64,000 nucleotides of DNA from assembly GCA_963853835.1 (NCBI GenBank), contig OY970825.1:45356908-45420907 (forward strand), given 5' to 3'. The stretch comes from Calendula officinalis. Lineage: Eukaryota; Streptophyta; Magnoliopsida; Asterales; Asteraceae. The notes under the pieces are model-generated. The model ran no database searches. It was given only the letters and a program-made list of their open reading frames with translations, and was not told where the DNA came from. Shown one piece after another: positions 43,240-54,937 of the stretch (its first letter is position 1; every line of letters begins with the position of its first letter). The position numbers and the translations under genes are program-made.

Positions 43240-45731
43240 TGTAACGCCCCAAATTTTATAAGAGTAATTTAATTGCATTTTATCCAGTTTAAACACTTTT
43301 ATAGTTTATTTATTTTAGTAAACCATGGGTGACGTTTAGTTTATTATTGTATCTTTTATGTTCTCGTGTCTCTAGTAAAATAGGGAGTTCTAAATTTGGT
43401 GCCAAGATGACGCCGGCCGGAGGCCAAGGCCTATAATCAGTAACACCTATTTTGTTGAAATAAAGTGAGAACACTTAGGAGCTACTAGTTCCTTTTTCCT
43501 ATCCATATTATCCGTGAATTAGAAGAGGTATGCGAGACCAAGTAGGATTCGGGCTTTCTGCTTGGGACCGTTTTAATTCTCATATCCGGAAGCTTATCGG
43601 GCCAAGCCCAATTGTTATTCTATTCTTCTTGTTTCGGTAAGTCAAGGAGAAAGGCCAAAGCCCAAGAATGTTTAAAACATATAAATCTCCCTTGCCACCC
43701 TAGATGCCGACAAGAACTCCTTTTCTTCCATTCCGTGCGGCAGATTGAATCATCCTTGCGATTTCCTCCTGCCTTCGATCAGATTAGTTTTCTTGGTGCT
43801 CGAGTGGAGAGCAATCAATCATTCCAACGAAGAAGGCGATCGCATAGAATCTGGTTAGGCAATTCGCACGTGGGTAAGACTTCAATTCCCTATTCCGTTT
43901 CCTGTTTTCTCTCATATCCGGTTATTAACCTAAGGTTATGGCGTTTGAATTGTGTTCTTCGGGACAAACAGATTATAACCCGAGAGACGTTGGTCCGTTA
44001 ACTTCTTTCTAACAACCGAGGATTCGCGGAACAGGAGGCCAAGTGTGAGAGTTCTAACTCGGTAGTCTTTTGTTTATTGTAGTCTTTTGTTTATTGAAGT
44101 CTTTTGTTTATTGTAGTCATTATTTTTCCGGGAACCTCTTTGTTATTAGTTGTTGGCTATAGGAATCCCAGGGCTGCTTGTAAGTAGTTGACTCCGAGCA
44201 CAATTAGTTTCGGTTTGAATTGTTTAGGGATGAGAATTGAAATGCTATACCGAAAGGGAACCGAACCCGTAGGGTTCTAGGTTCCCAACCGGGAATGCTT
44301 AATAGCCTTAGATTTTAGAACCATCATCGAATGACAATCTGAATTGTTAATGCCGCTGATTTCCATATAAGAATGTTCGGGTTTTCGGGTTAGGGTTGAG
44401 GCGATTTGTTATATTTTAAATCACTGATTTGAGCAGAATCTACCTTCTGTTCCAAGCTGTTTTTGAAGTACTTAAATTAATCTTTTGAACTTTTTGCCCG
44501 TGATGAAACCTTGGTTTTTGAATTAGCTTTCCAACGCCGCAACCCGCTCGTCAATCCGAATTACGGTTAAAAAGTTATAGTCGATTTAGTATGCTGCTGT
44601 TAGGAAAATGACCTGTGCAACACGTCTGTCTTGCATCACTGTTTTGAGACACTTAGGCACTGTTTTGGCCAGTGACCGTATCACAGTAAATTGTAGTTCT
44701 GATTGTCTTCTAGCCATGGTAAAAAGATGGAGAAAGTCTAATGAATCGTTTAGGAGTTATGGCAGTTTCCGTGAGACTGACGGGGGCTGCCAGTCTTCTG
44801 AAATAAGTCCTCGGGCAGGATTTTAATTCCGGGTTTCACTTTTGGGTTTTAGGATCGTCTAGGAGATAACGTACTATCTTTCTGATTTTCGGGAACCTTT
44901 GGAGCTTGCATTTCTCGAGGTGAGTATTCTCACTGTGTATTCAGTTTTAACGTTGTACATGCATGACTTATGTGTTATATCTCTGTGATTGATTTGTTAT
45001 CTGAGACTGATTTGTATCTGAGCCTGATTTGTTATCTGAGACTGAATTACTATCTGAGATTGATCTGTTATCTGAGTCAACTACTATCTGAGTTTTCGGT
45101 GATTTAGCTTTCTGAGTTCTGAGTTTCTGAGATTAGAGTTAAAACATTAAACATAATATATCTGACTTGACACCGAAGAGCACTGGTGTCAGATGTTTGA
45201 CTTGGCACCGAAGAGTACTGGTGCCAGGCCTTTTGACTCACACCGAAGAGTACAGGTGTTGAGGTGGGTGAGGCGGGTCGAGGTTGATCTCTCGTCCCAA
45301 GTCACCCTAGCGCGCTATATAAATTAAAATCTGAGTAATAAAATCTGAGAAATAAATCCGAGTAATTAATCGAGTAGTTTCTGATTAGGAGTACACCTAT
45401 GTGCCCTCATGTGTTGTATGTTAGAATTGTTTGCATTTTGAGATATTCACTCAGCTTCTCCAGCTGACCCCCCTATTTTCCCCACCATTTCAGGTACTAG
45501 CAAAGGGAAGGAGAAGGTGGACGGTTGACCGCTGTATTCTACCCATGCTGATGTGGACAGCAATTATTATTATTACAAACTTTTACTCTATTAAACTATT
45601 TCCGCTTTTAAGATTTTGTTACATACGATCTTACTATTTTGGGATTTTAAATATTTAAATTTTTGGGACATTTTACATTAAATAATACACTTAAAAAGTT
45701 TTAAAAATCTTGTAAATTTGAGGGTGTTACA
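43240..45731 (+). repeat. G2 5' LTR, 2492 bp
   Basis: Begins TGTAACGCCCC and ends GAGGGTGTTACA. At 44990-45120 a (GTTA)TCTGAG phrase is repeated about eight times, and at 45170-45260 a CACCGAAGAG(T/C)AC(T/A)GGTG unit occurs three times. The short frames inside (for example 43612-44001) are also present in the other LTR and carry no known domain. Confidence 0.95.
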
Positions 45732-45734
45732 AGT

Positions 45735-45746
45735 TGGTATCAGAGC
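45735..45746 (+). promoter_or_regulatory. G2 primer-binding site
   Basis: TGGTATCAGAGC three bases after the LTR end. Confidence 0.93.
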
Positions 45747-46283
45747 TCTGACTTGAGGGATTTGGATTTGCAAGGGGCAAATTCAAACTCAAGTATGAGT
45801 GTCGAGTTTTAAAATGAGAAAAGAGTAAAATATTTTTCTGAGAAATGTTCCACATCAGACATACAGCACGTCACGTCGACCTCTCGTTTCCCGCTGCCGG
45901 TAATCTTTAAGAGTTTGTTTAACATTTTATACTTTATATTAAAAGTTCGTCAAGAGACACATTTTGAGAAGCTTTCAGAGAATACCTCGCGACATCGACG
46001 CCAAGCATATTATATATATTATATATATACTTATCTACTCTTTGATCTATCTATAGTGTATGGTTGATATGGAAACGGAGGGTGGTGACGATCTTAATTT
46101 TTGCTGGAAACTTGTTGAGGGTAGGTGCCGAAAAATAATAGAAGGGCCCCTATTATTGTACGCACCGAACCTAAGACTATGTTTTCGGGAGAAATTGAGA
46201 AAGTTATTAATTTGACGTTTAAGTATCATTATAGGCAAAATCCTTATTTTCTGACAATTTACTCCCTTTCTATTTTTAGCAAG
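45747..46283 (+). other. G2 leader, with a possible leader intron
   Basis: Non-coding leader with a TATATA stretch at 46008-46030. A GTAGGT donor at 46121 and a TCTATTTTTAG acceptor ending at 46279, four bases before the gag ATG, could bound a 159-bp leader intron. Confidence 0.45.
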
Positions 46284-49200
46284 ATGCCGCCAGCTAGACC
46301 TACCGCACAAGAGTTGCGAACCATGATGACTGGGATACTGGGAGAGATGTTACCTGATATGTTCCAGGGCATGTTTGATGAGATCACTGACCAGGTCAGC
46401 CATATGTTGCAGACCGAGTTCGCTGCCCGAGATGCTGTGGTGCCACAACCACCAGCACCAAAAGCCTTCACCTATCGTGATTTCTCTGTGTGTTCACCCC
46501 CTGAGTTTAAGGGTGAATCTGACCCGAAAGTGGCAATACGTTGGCTTGCCGATATGGAGAGCGTCTTTCGCATCTCAAGATGCCCTACCGATTTGAGGAC
46601 TACTTATGCATCGCACTCATTGAAGGGCGAGGCTAAAGAGTGGTGGAAACCACTAGCAGCATCCATGACTGAGGAGCAACTGACCTGGGAAGTATTCGTG
46701 GACAGGTTTAAGTTGCAGTATGTGCCCCGTGTGGAAGTAGAGCGGATCACTAGAGATTTTCTGAGCCTTCAACAAACCAATGAGTCCGTTAGTGCCATTA
46801 CTACAAAGTTTCGAGAACTGGCTTCCTTTTGTCCCGACTATGCTGCTACTGAGGAAATGAAGATGGCTCGATATCTGGATATGTTGCGTAGTGATATTAG
46901 AGAGTTTGTGGGGATGATGCCCCGTAATTCCTTGGCTGAGATGATAGAGGCGGCACGAGGCCGCGAGATTGAGCTAGACCGTCAGAAGAAAGATTCCAAG
47001 AGGTCCCTACCAGCATCTCAAGGAAACTACAGTCAGGGCAATGAGAAGAAGCGTCGGTTTGAGTTCAAACCGTACAGGGGCGGAAATTCGGGTAGGAGCG
47101 GTCAGTCGGGGAGTGGTACGCGTTATGGTAACGCACATCGTGAGGACACGAGGAGTACATCTCGTGATGCACCTGGTAGAGATGAGGGGAGAATAGTCCT
47201 TTGTTATAAGTGTGGACAGACGGGGCACATGGAGAACGCATGCACCGTAAAGGGAGTGGTGTGTTTCTACTGCAAAGAAGAGGGCCACACGAGGGACGAC
47301 TGCCCGAAGAAGAGAGATATCGGGAGAGGAGGTGCTAAAATCTATTTCTTTTCATTACTTCATTCCTCGTAACCTTATACTTTATATTTAACTTCGTATC
47401 CTATTTGTATATAATAATTTAGGTGGTGCTAGAGGGGGGCCAGTGATAAATCCGGCCCCGGCTACTCTCAGGATCGCTGAGGGAGCTACTACTAGGGCTC
47501 GAGGACGAGCCTATCAGATGAGTGGGGAGGAGGCCAAGAAAGCTCCTAATGCTGTTGCTGGTAAATATTTTTACCTTCTGAGTTATTAATTGAGTTGTTA
47601 TCTGAGATTTATCTGAGGAAAATTTGCATGAATACTACTGTATGTTTCTAATCTGTGTGCATGTTGTGATCTCTGTGCAATAGGTACTTTTTCTTTGAAC
47701 GACATACCTGCTTTCGTGTTATTTGATAGTGGGGCAACCCACTCGTTTGTCTCTCATGCTTTTAGCAAACTGATGTCTCATAAATTAGAGAACCTTTCTG
47801 AGCCTTTAGTGATAGAAGTCGTCAACGAAAAAACTCTAACGGTTACAAAAGTTTACCGGAAATGTCTGATCGAGCTGTGTGGGAAGAAATTTCCCATAAA
47901 TCTTATTCCTATCGCTATGAGAGAATTATGTGTGATTGTGGGGATGGATTGGATGACTGAATACCATGCCGAGATTCTCTGTCACCAAAAACAAATTCGT
48001 ATCAAACCCCCAAGTGGGATTGAATTGTTAATCCAGGGCGACATAAACCGATTGGTGCCGGCACTGTGTTCGGCTGCGAGGGCAAGAAAATACCTTCAGC
48101 ACGGTGCCGTGGGTTACCTAGCTTATGTTATTGACACCATTCTTGAATCAAAACCGAGGTCGATAGAAAGTGTTCCTATTGTTAGCGAGTATGCCGATGT
48201 ATTTCCCGAGGATCTGCCGGGAATACCACCAGAGAGGCAGGTGGAATTTCGAATTGATTTGGTACCGGGTGCTGCGCCGATTGCTAAGGCTCCTTATCGC
48301 CTTGCACCGCCAGAAATGAAAGAACTGTATGACCAGTTACAAGAGTTGCAAGAAAAAGAATTTATCCGACCGAGTTGTTCACCATGGGGCGCACCGATAT
48401 TATTTGTGAAAAAGAAAGATGGGTCACAAAGAATGTGTATCGATTATCGAGAATTAAATAAATTGACGGTGAAAAACCGTTATCCATTGCCGAGAATCGA
48501 TGATTTATTTGACCAGCTTCAGGGTGCTTCATGGTTTTCAAAGATCGATTTGCGTTCAGGGTATCATCAGATGCGGGTGAAAGAAGAAGATATTGAGAAA
48601 ACCGCCTTTCGAACACGTTATGGTCATTATGAGTTTGTAGTGATGCCCTTCGGACTCACTAACGCACCAGCGGCTTTCATGGACCTCATGAACCGGGTGT
48701 GTAGTAGTATGTTAGATCGTTCGGTGATTGTGTTTATTGACGATATTTTGGTTTACTCAAAGACCAAGGCGGACCACGAGGTCCATCTTCGCGAGGTGCT
48801 AGACACATTGAGACGCGAGGGCCTTTATGCAAAATTTTCCAAGTGTGAATTTTGGTTGCGTGAAGTACAGTTTCTTGGGCATGTTGTGAATGAAGAAGGT
48901 ATTAAAGTTGACCCTGCAAAAATATCAGCAGTGATGAAGTGGGAGGTACCAAAAACGCCATCAGAGATTCGTAGTTTCCTGGGCTTAGCGGGGTATTATC
49001 GTCGTTTTATCCAGGATTTCTCCAAAATCGCTTCACCGTTGACAAAGTTGACCAAGAAGTCAGCTGCATTTAGTTGGGGTAATCAGCAGCAAGAAGCTTT
49101 TGAAGCATTGAGGAATCGGTTATGTGAGGCACCGATCCTAGCCCTGCCAGAGGGTGTGGAAGATTTTGTGGTTTACTGTGATGCGTCTATTCAGGGTTTG

Positions 49201-51078
49201 GGTGCCGTGTTAATGCAAAGGGGTAAGGTGATTGCATATGCTTCGAGACAGTTGAAATCTCACGAAGGAAAGTACCCTACACACGATCTCGAGTTAGGTG
49301 CCGTGGTGTTTGCCTTAGAAATCTGGAGACATTATTTATATGGCGTGAAAATCACCATCTACACCGATCATAAGAGTTTGAAATATTTGATGGATCAGCA
49401 AGATTTGAACATGAGACAGAGGAGATGGCTTGATGTGTTGAAGGATTATGATTGTGAGATCCTTTATCATCCGGGTAAAGCCAATGTAGTGGCTGATGCG
49501 TTGAGCAGAAACCCTATTCGGGGTATTTGTATGAGGTTGACGGCAGTAGTATCGTTGTTGGATTCTATTCGCAGTGCACATGTAGAAGCCTCAGAAGCCG
49601 AGCAGGCTAAGAAAGAACGAATTGTAGGTGTGATTGGTAGTTTTGTGAAGGACAGTAGAGACCTTTTGACACATCTTGGTAGAGTTTGGGTTCCTTCACA
49701 CGGTGGTAACCGTGAAGTTTTATTAGACGAGGCTCATAAGTCTAAATTTTCTATTCATCCGGGTTCGACTAAGATGTATCGCGACCTTCGTGAAAACTAT
49801 TGGTGGCCGGGTATGAAATTAGAAGTAGCCGAGTATGTTGAGAAATGCCTGACTTGTCGCAAAGTCAAGGCTGAGCACCAGAAACCGCATGGTATGTTGC
49901 AGCCACTAGAGATTCCAGTGTGGAAGTGGGAACAGATTACTATGGATTTGATCATCAAGTTACCGAAAACGCCAGGAGGATATGATGCTATCTGGGTAGT
50001 CGTTGACCGTTTGACTAAGAGTGCCCACTTTATTCCGATTCGGGAGAGTTCTTCAGCTGAGAAGATGGCAGATATTTTTGTTCGTGAGATTGTGGCGAGA
50101 CACGGTATACCAGTCTCTATTGTATCAGACAGAGACACTCGTTTTACATCGAGATTTTGGGAGAAATTCCAAGAGGAGATGGGCACGAGACTTCATTTCA
50201 GTACCGCGTTTCATCCACAGACGGACGGTCAGAGTGAGCGGACAATTCAGACGCTCGAGGACATGCTAAGAGCATGTGTGCTTGATTTTGGTGGTAGTTG
50301 GGATAAGTATTTACCGTTGGCGGAATTTTCTTACAACAACAGTTACCACTCGAGCATTCGTAAGTTTATTAACTTTCTCTCCTCCTTTAATTTTGTGTAG
50401 GATTGATTTCCTAATCTTTTCTCTGATTTAGGTAAACCACCTTTTGAGATGTTATACGGTAGGAAGTGCCGAACGCCTATTTGCTGGGGTGAAGTCGGGC
50501 ACAAAGTACTGGGTAGTACTGAGATCGTGTTGAAAACTACCGAGATGATTCAGATGGTTCGTGAGAGGTTGATCACCGCACAGAGTCGCCAGAAAAGCTA
50601 TGCAGACAAAAGGCGTTCTGTTCTGGAATTTCAAGTGGGCGATTATGTTTTGCTAAACGTTTCCCCGTGGAAGGGGGTAATCAGGTTTCGGAAGAGGGGA
50701 AAGTTGGGACCACGTTACATTGGTCCTTATCAGGTGATCGCCAGAGTCGGCAAAGTCGCTTATCGCCTGGACCTACCAGAGGAACTCCATCTTATTCATA
50801 ACACTTTTCATGTTTCACAACTTAGAAAGTGTATTGTGGACGAGTCTGAAGTGGTACCATTAGAAGACATTCAGATTGATGAGAAGTTGAACTATATCGA
50901 GCGGCCGGTTGCGATACTTGACCGCAAGGTCAAGACTCTGCGCAACAAGGAGATTATGTTGGTTAAGGTGCAGTGGCAACACCGCAAGGGTTCCGAGTGG
51001 ACATGGGAACCCGAGGCTGAGATGCGTGATAACTACCCCGAGCTTTTTGCAGACAGTGACTTCGAGGACGAAGTCTGA
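46284..51078 (+). CDS. G2 gag-pol polyprotein with chromodomain, four coding exons
   Basis: Exons 46284-47331, 47423-47560, 47684-50359 and 50432-51078 join in frame to 1502 residues. The start is the ATG of MPPARPTAQEL, after a pyrimidine-rich AG. Gag: core with GEAKEWWKPLAASM and FKLQYVPRVEVERITRDF, then two CCHC knuckles (CYKCGQTGHMENAC, CFYCKEEGHTRDDC). Protease: FDSGATHSFVS. Reverse transcriptase: MCIDYRELNKLTVKNRYPLP, active site FIDDILVYSKT. RNase H: YCDASIQGLGAVL, TDHKSLKYL. Integrase: HHCC zinc region (HPGSTKM, CLTCRKVK) and three acidic positions (TMDLI, SDRDTRF, GQSERTIQ). The C-terminus from IERPVAILDRKVK to WEPEAEMRDNYPELF is a chromodomain, which in chromoviruses guides integration to heterochromatin. 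No stops or frameshifts apart from the introns. Clade call Tekay/Del is from motif memory. Confidence 0.88.
47332..47422 (+). other. G2 intron 1, 91 bp, between gag knuckles and protease linker
   Basis: Donor GTGCTA (weak) and acceptor ATAATTTAG. AT-rich and pyrimidine-rich. If retained, gag stops at 47372 after 362 residues; if removed, the frame continues into the next exon. GGTGCTA occurs at both boundaries, so an insertion flanked by a short duplication is an alternative origin. Confidence 0.65.
47561..47683 (+). other. G2 intron 2, 123 bp, just before the protease
   Basis: Donor GTAAAT, acceptor GTGCAATAG. Length is a multiple of three, but it contains an early in-frame TAA. It includes TTATCTGAG and ATCTGAGG phrases like those repeated in the G2 LTR. 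Confidence 0.75.
50360..50431 (+). other. G2 intron 3, 72 bp, inside the integrase C-terminal half
   Basis: Strong donor GTAAGT and acceptor CTGATTTAG. It interrupts the conserved stretch YHSSI / PPFEMLYGRKC, which is uninterrupted in relatives. The length is a multiple of three and an in-frame TAG lies inside. Confidence 0.85.
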
Positions 51079-51095
51079 TTCAAGTGGGATTGAGT

Positions 51096-53586
51096 TGTAA
51101 CGCCCCAAATTTTATAAGAGTAATTTAATTGCATTTTATCCAGTTTAAACACTTTTATAGTTTATTTATTTTAGTAAACCATGGGTGACGTTTAGTTTAT
51201 TATTGTATCTTTTATGTTCTCGTGTCTCTAGTAAAATAGGGAGTTCTAAATTTGGTGCCAAGATGACGCCGGCCGGAGGCCAAGGCCTATAATCAGTAAC
51301 ACCTATTTTGTTGAAATAAAGTGAGAACACTTAGGAGCTACTAGTTCCTTTTTCCTATCCATATTATCCGTGAATTAGAAGAGGTATGCGAGACCAAGTA
51401 GGATTCGGGCTTTCTGCTTGGGACCGTTTTAATTCTCATATCCGGAAGCTTATCGGGCCAAGCCCAATTGTTATTCTATTCTTCTTGTTTCGGTAAGTCA
51501 AGGAGAAAGGCCGAAGCCCAAGAATGTTTAAAACATATAAATCTCCCTTGCCACCCTAGATGCCGACAAGAACTCCTTTTCTTCCATTCCGTGCGGCAGA
51601 TTGAATCATCCTTGCGATTTCCTCCTGCCTTCGATCAGATTAGTTTTCTTGGTGCTCGAGTGGAGAGCAATCAATCATTCCAACGAAGAAGGCGATCGCA
51701 TAGAATCTGGTTAGGCAATTCGCACGTGGGTAAGACTTCAATTCCCTATTCCGTTTCCTGTTTTCTCTCATATCCGGTTATTAACCTAAGGTTATGGCGT
51801 TTGAATTGTGTTCTTCGGGACAAACAGATTATAACCCGAGAGACGTTGGTCCGTTAACTTCTTTCTAACAACCGAGGATTCGCGGAACAGGAGGCCAAGT
51901 GTGAGAGTTCTAACTCGGTAGTCTTTTGTTTATTGTAGTCTTTTGTTTATTGAAGTCTTTTGTTTATTGTAGTCATTATTTTTCCGGGAACCTCTTTGTT
52001 ATTAGTTGTTGGCTATAGGAATCCCAGGGCTGCTTGTAAGTAGTTGACTCCGAGCACAATTAGTTTCGGTTTGAATTGTTTAGGGATGAGAATTGAAATG
52101 CTATACCGAAAGGGAACCGAACCCGTAGGGTTCTAGGTTCCCAACCGGGAATGCTTAATAGCCTTAGATTTTAGAACCATCATCGAATGACAATCTGAAT
52201 TGTTAATGCCGCTGATTTCCATATAAGAATGTTCGGGTTTTCGGGTTAGGGTTGAGGCGATTTGTTATATTTTAAATCACTGATTTGAGCAGAATCTACC
52301 ATCTGTTCCAAGCTGTTTTTGAAGTACTTAAATTAATCTTTTGAACTTTTTGCCCGTGTGAAACCTTGGTTTTTGAATTAGCTTTCCAACGCCGCAACCC
52401 GCTCGTCAATCCGAATTACGGTTTAAAAGTTATAGTCGATTTAGTATGCTGCTGTTAGGAAAATGACCTGTGCAACACGTCTGTCTTGCATCACTGTTTT
52501 GAGACACTTAGGCACTGTTTTGGCCAGTGACCGTCTCACAGTAAATTGTAGTTCTGATTGTCTTCTAGCCATGGTAAAAAGATGGAGAAAGTCTAATGAA
52601 CCGTTTAGGAGTTATGGCAGTTTCCGTGAGACTGACGGGGGCTGCCAGTCTTCATAAATAAGTCCTCGGGCAGGATTTTAATTCCGGATTTCACTTTTGG
52701 GTTTTAGGATCGTCTAGGAGATAACGTACTATCTTTCTGATTTTCGGGAACCTTTGGAGCTTGCATTTCTCGAGGTGAGTATTCTCACTGTGTATTCAGT
52801 TTTCACGTTGTACATGCATGACTTATGTGTTATATCTCTGTGATTGATTTGTTATCTGAGACTGATTTGTATCTGAGCCTGATTTGTTATCTGAGACTGA
52901 ATTACTACTGGAGATTGATCTGTTATCTGAGTCAACTACTATCTGAGTTTTCGGTGATTTAGCTTTCTGAGTTCTGAGTTTCTGAGATTAGAGTTAAAAC
53001 ATTAAACATAATATATCTGACTTGACACCGAAGAGCACTGGTGTCAGACGTTTGACTTGGCACCGAAGAGTACTGGTGCCAGGCCTTTTGACTCACACCG
53101 AAGAGTACAGGTGTTGAGGTGGGTGAGGCGGGTCGAGGTTGATCTCTCGTCCCAAGTCACCCTAGCGCTCTATATAAATTAAAATCTGAGTAATAAAATC
53201 TGAGAAATAAATCCGAGTAATTAATCGAGTAGTTTCTGATTAGGAGTACATCTATGTGCCCTCATGTGTTGTATGTTAGAATTGTTTGCATTTTGAGATA
53301 TTCACTCAGCTTCTCCAGCTGACCCCCCTATTTTCCCCACCATTTCAGGTACTAGCAAAGGGAAGGAGAAGGTGGACGGTTGACCGCTGTATTCTACCCA
53401 TGCTGATGTGGACAGCAATTATTATTATTACAAACTTTTACTCTATTAAACTATTTCCGCTTTTAAGATTTTGTTACATACGATCTTACTATTTTGGGAT
53501 TTTAAATATTTAAATTTTTGGGACATTTTACATTAAATAATACACTTAAAAAGTTTTAAAAATCTTGTAAATTTGAGGGTGTTACA
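51096..53586 (+). repeat. G2 3' LTR, 2491 bp
   Basis: Nearly identical to 43240-45731. Differences include single substitutions and one 1-bp deletion (CCCGTGATG against CCCGTGTG). Confidence 0.95.
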
Positions 53587-54145
53587 GGTCGGGTATCAAA
53601 AGTTTAAACCAACACAGTCAAGCTCACAGCAGGTAGAGAAGTGGCAAGGGAACCAGAAGCAGGATAATCAGAATAAGAGGCAATCGAATGTTGGTTCTAA
53701 CCAAAGAGGACCGTGGTGTTCTAGGTGTAGATCTTCTCATTCGGGATCATGTACGACACATACTATGAGATGTATACGATGTGGCCAGTTTGGGCATGAC
53801 TCCAAAGATTGTAAATTCCCGAGAAGTGTATGTTGGAATTGTCAAAAAGAAGGTCACAGGGCGGGTGACTGTACCTCAACAAAGAAGATTGGGTCGAGTT
53901 CCGGTTCGGGTGAGGCATCGTTATCTACAACAGGACAAAAGAGAAAGAATCACCCTCCACCTAAGGGTAGGGCGTTTCAAATGACAGTGGAAAATGATGC
54001 TTTCACTAATGATTATATCACGGGTATGTTTCTAATAAGCTATACACTTACACGTATGTTAGTTGATAGTGAAGCAAATTGTTTATTTATAATTAAGAAT
54101 TATGTGATAAATTGGAACTGTCTACTTGCGCCTTTTCGCCCTTAA
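53587..54145 (+). pseudogene. G1 gag C-terminus (zinc knuckles) and protease start
   Basis: Continuation of the G1 gag after the duplicated GGTCG. The open frame is offset by one base from the left part, so a second frameshift exists here. It has a Gln/Asn-rich linker and Cys-rich knuckles: WCSRCRSSHSGSC (imperfect), CIRCGQFGHDSKDC and CWNCQKEGHRAGDC (both CCHC). Next comes MLVDSEANCLF, a degraded copy of the aspartic protease DSGA box, then a stop. No polymerase follows before the LTR at 54528. Confidence 0.88.
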
Positions 54146-54527
54146 AGTAAAGATAGTTAAAGATATATGAATGGTAGGAAATGATAGACATATAAATATA
54201 GATATTTTAGCGAATTTACTATTAACCTAAGGGATTCTTCCATTAAAATGCCTGATTTGTCTTTTATGCTAAATGTGAAGTTTGAAAAGTGACTAAATGA
54301 ATCAGATTTGTAGAACATTTTTGATGATTTGTGAATTTAATAATTAAAGATATACAAATATGTTAAATAACTACATTTGATTTTGAAAAATAATAAGAAA
54401 AGTTTTGAAAATAATGAAATAGGACGTAGTTATATGTTAAATTATTGTTGTTTTGATGAATATGTTACCTTATTAATTTGAGCATGTTGAGATTTCGGGG
54501 ACGAAATCTTTTTAAGGGGGGTAGATT
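54146..54527 (+). other. G1 3' interior with polypurine tract
   Basis: Non-coding AT-rich DNA ending TTTTTAAGGGGGGTAGATT directly before the 3' LTR. Confidence 0.8.
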
Positions 54528-54901
54528 TGTAACATCCCGAGACCCGGCCTAGAATATTTTATTACTTTCGGTAAGTAATATCTAATTGTTTAATATTTAT
54601 TGGATTTTATTTGAATTAATTGAAATTAATTGTATTTTAACCAAGGGGTTAAAATTAGTGAAAATTGAATTATTAGATATTAATATGATTTTTGCATATC
54701 CGGGATCATTTTTAAATTTCAATTCCAAATATATTTTCGTTGTGTAAATCAGAGTTCGTTTAGGCCTTAAAATTTATCAGCGTATATTAGATAACAGGTA
54801 TTTATACTGTGTTTAAGTTAAAAATATGTAAAATCCTCTTTGTGTGACACGTGATATATTAGGTGTCCCAAAACCCTTTCTTTTGCCTGCTCTCTTCGAG
54901 A

Positions 54902-54937
<36 letters not shown>

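Larger units (their letters stand above)
43240..53586 (+). mobile_element. G2: complete Tekay-like gypsy chromovirus, 10.3 kb, young
   Basis: LTRs 43240-45731 and 51096-53586 with identical GGTCG duplications (43235-43239, 53587-53591), priming site, polypurine tract (AAGTGGGATTGAG before 51096) and an open gag-pol with a C-terminal chromodomain. The LTRs differ at only about 15 of 2490 positions by eye, implying a recent insertion. It is the innermost element of the nest and the only one with full coding capacity. Three introns must be removed to read gag-pol as one frame. Confidence 0.95.

Noticed and set aside
43240..43272. Apparent end of the G1 gag with a CNAPNFIRVI tail
   Set aside because: The last codons are G2 LTR sequence read through the insertion junction.
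43612..44001. 129-codon frame, repeated almost identically at 51468-51857
   Set aside because: Both copies lie inside the G2 LTRs at the same offset, carry no domain and owe their similarity to LTR identity.
45431..45658. 75-codon frame, identical to 53286-53513
   Set aside because: Also LTR sequence of G2; no start context or domain.
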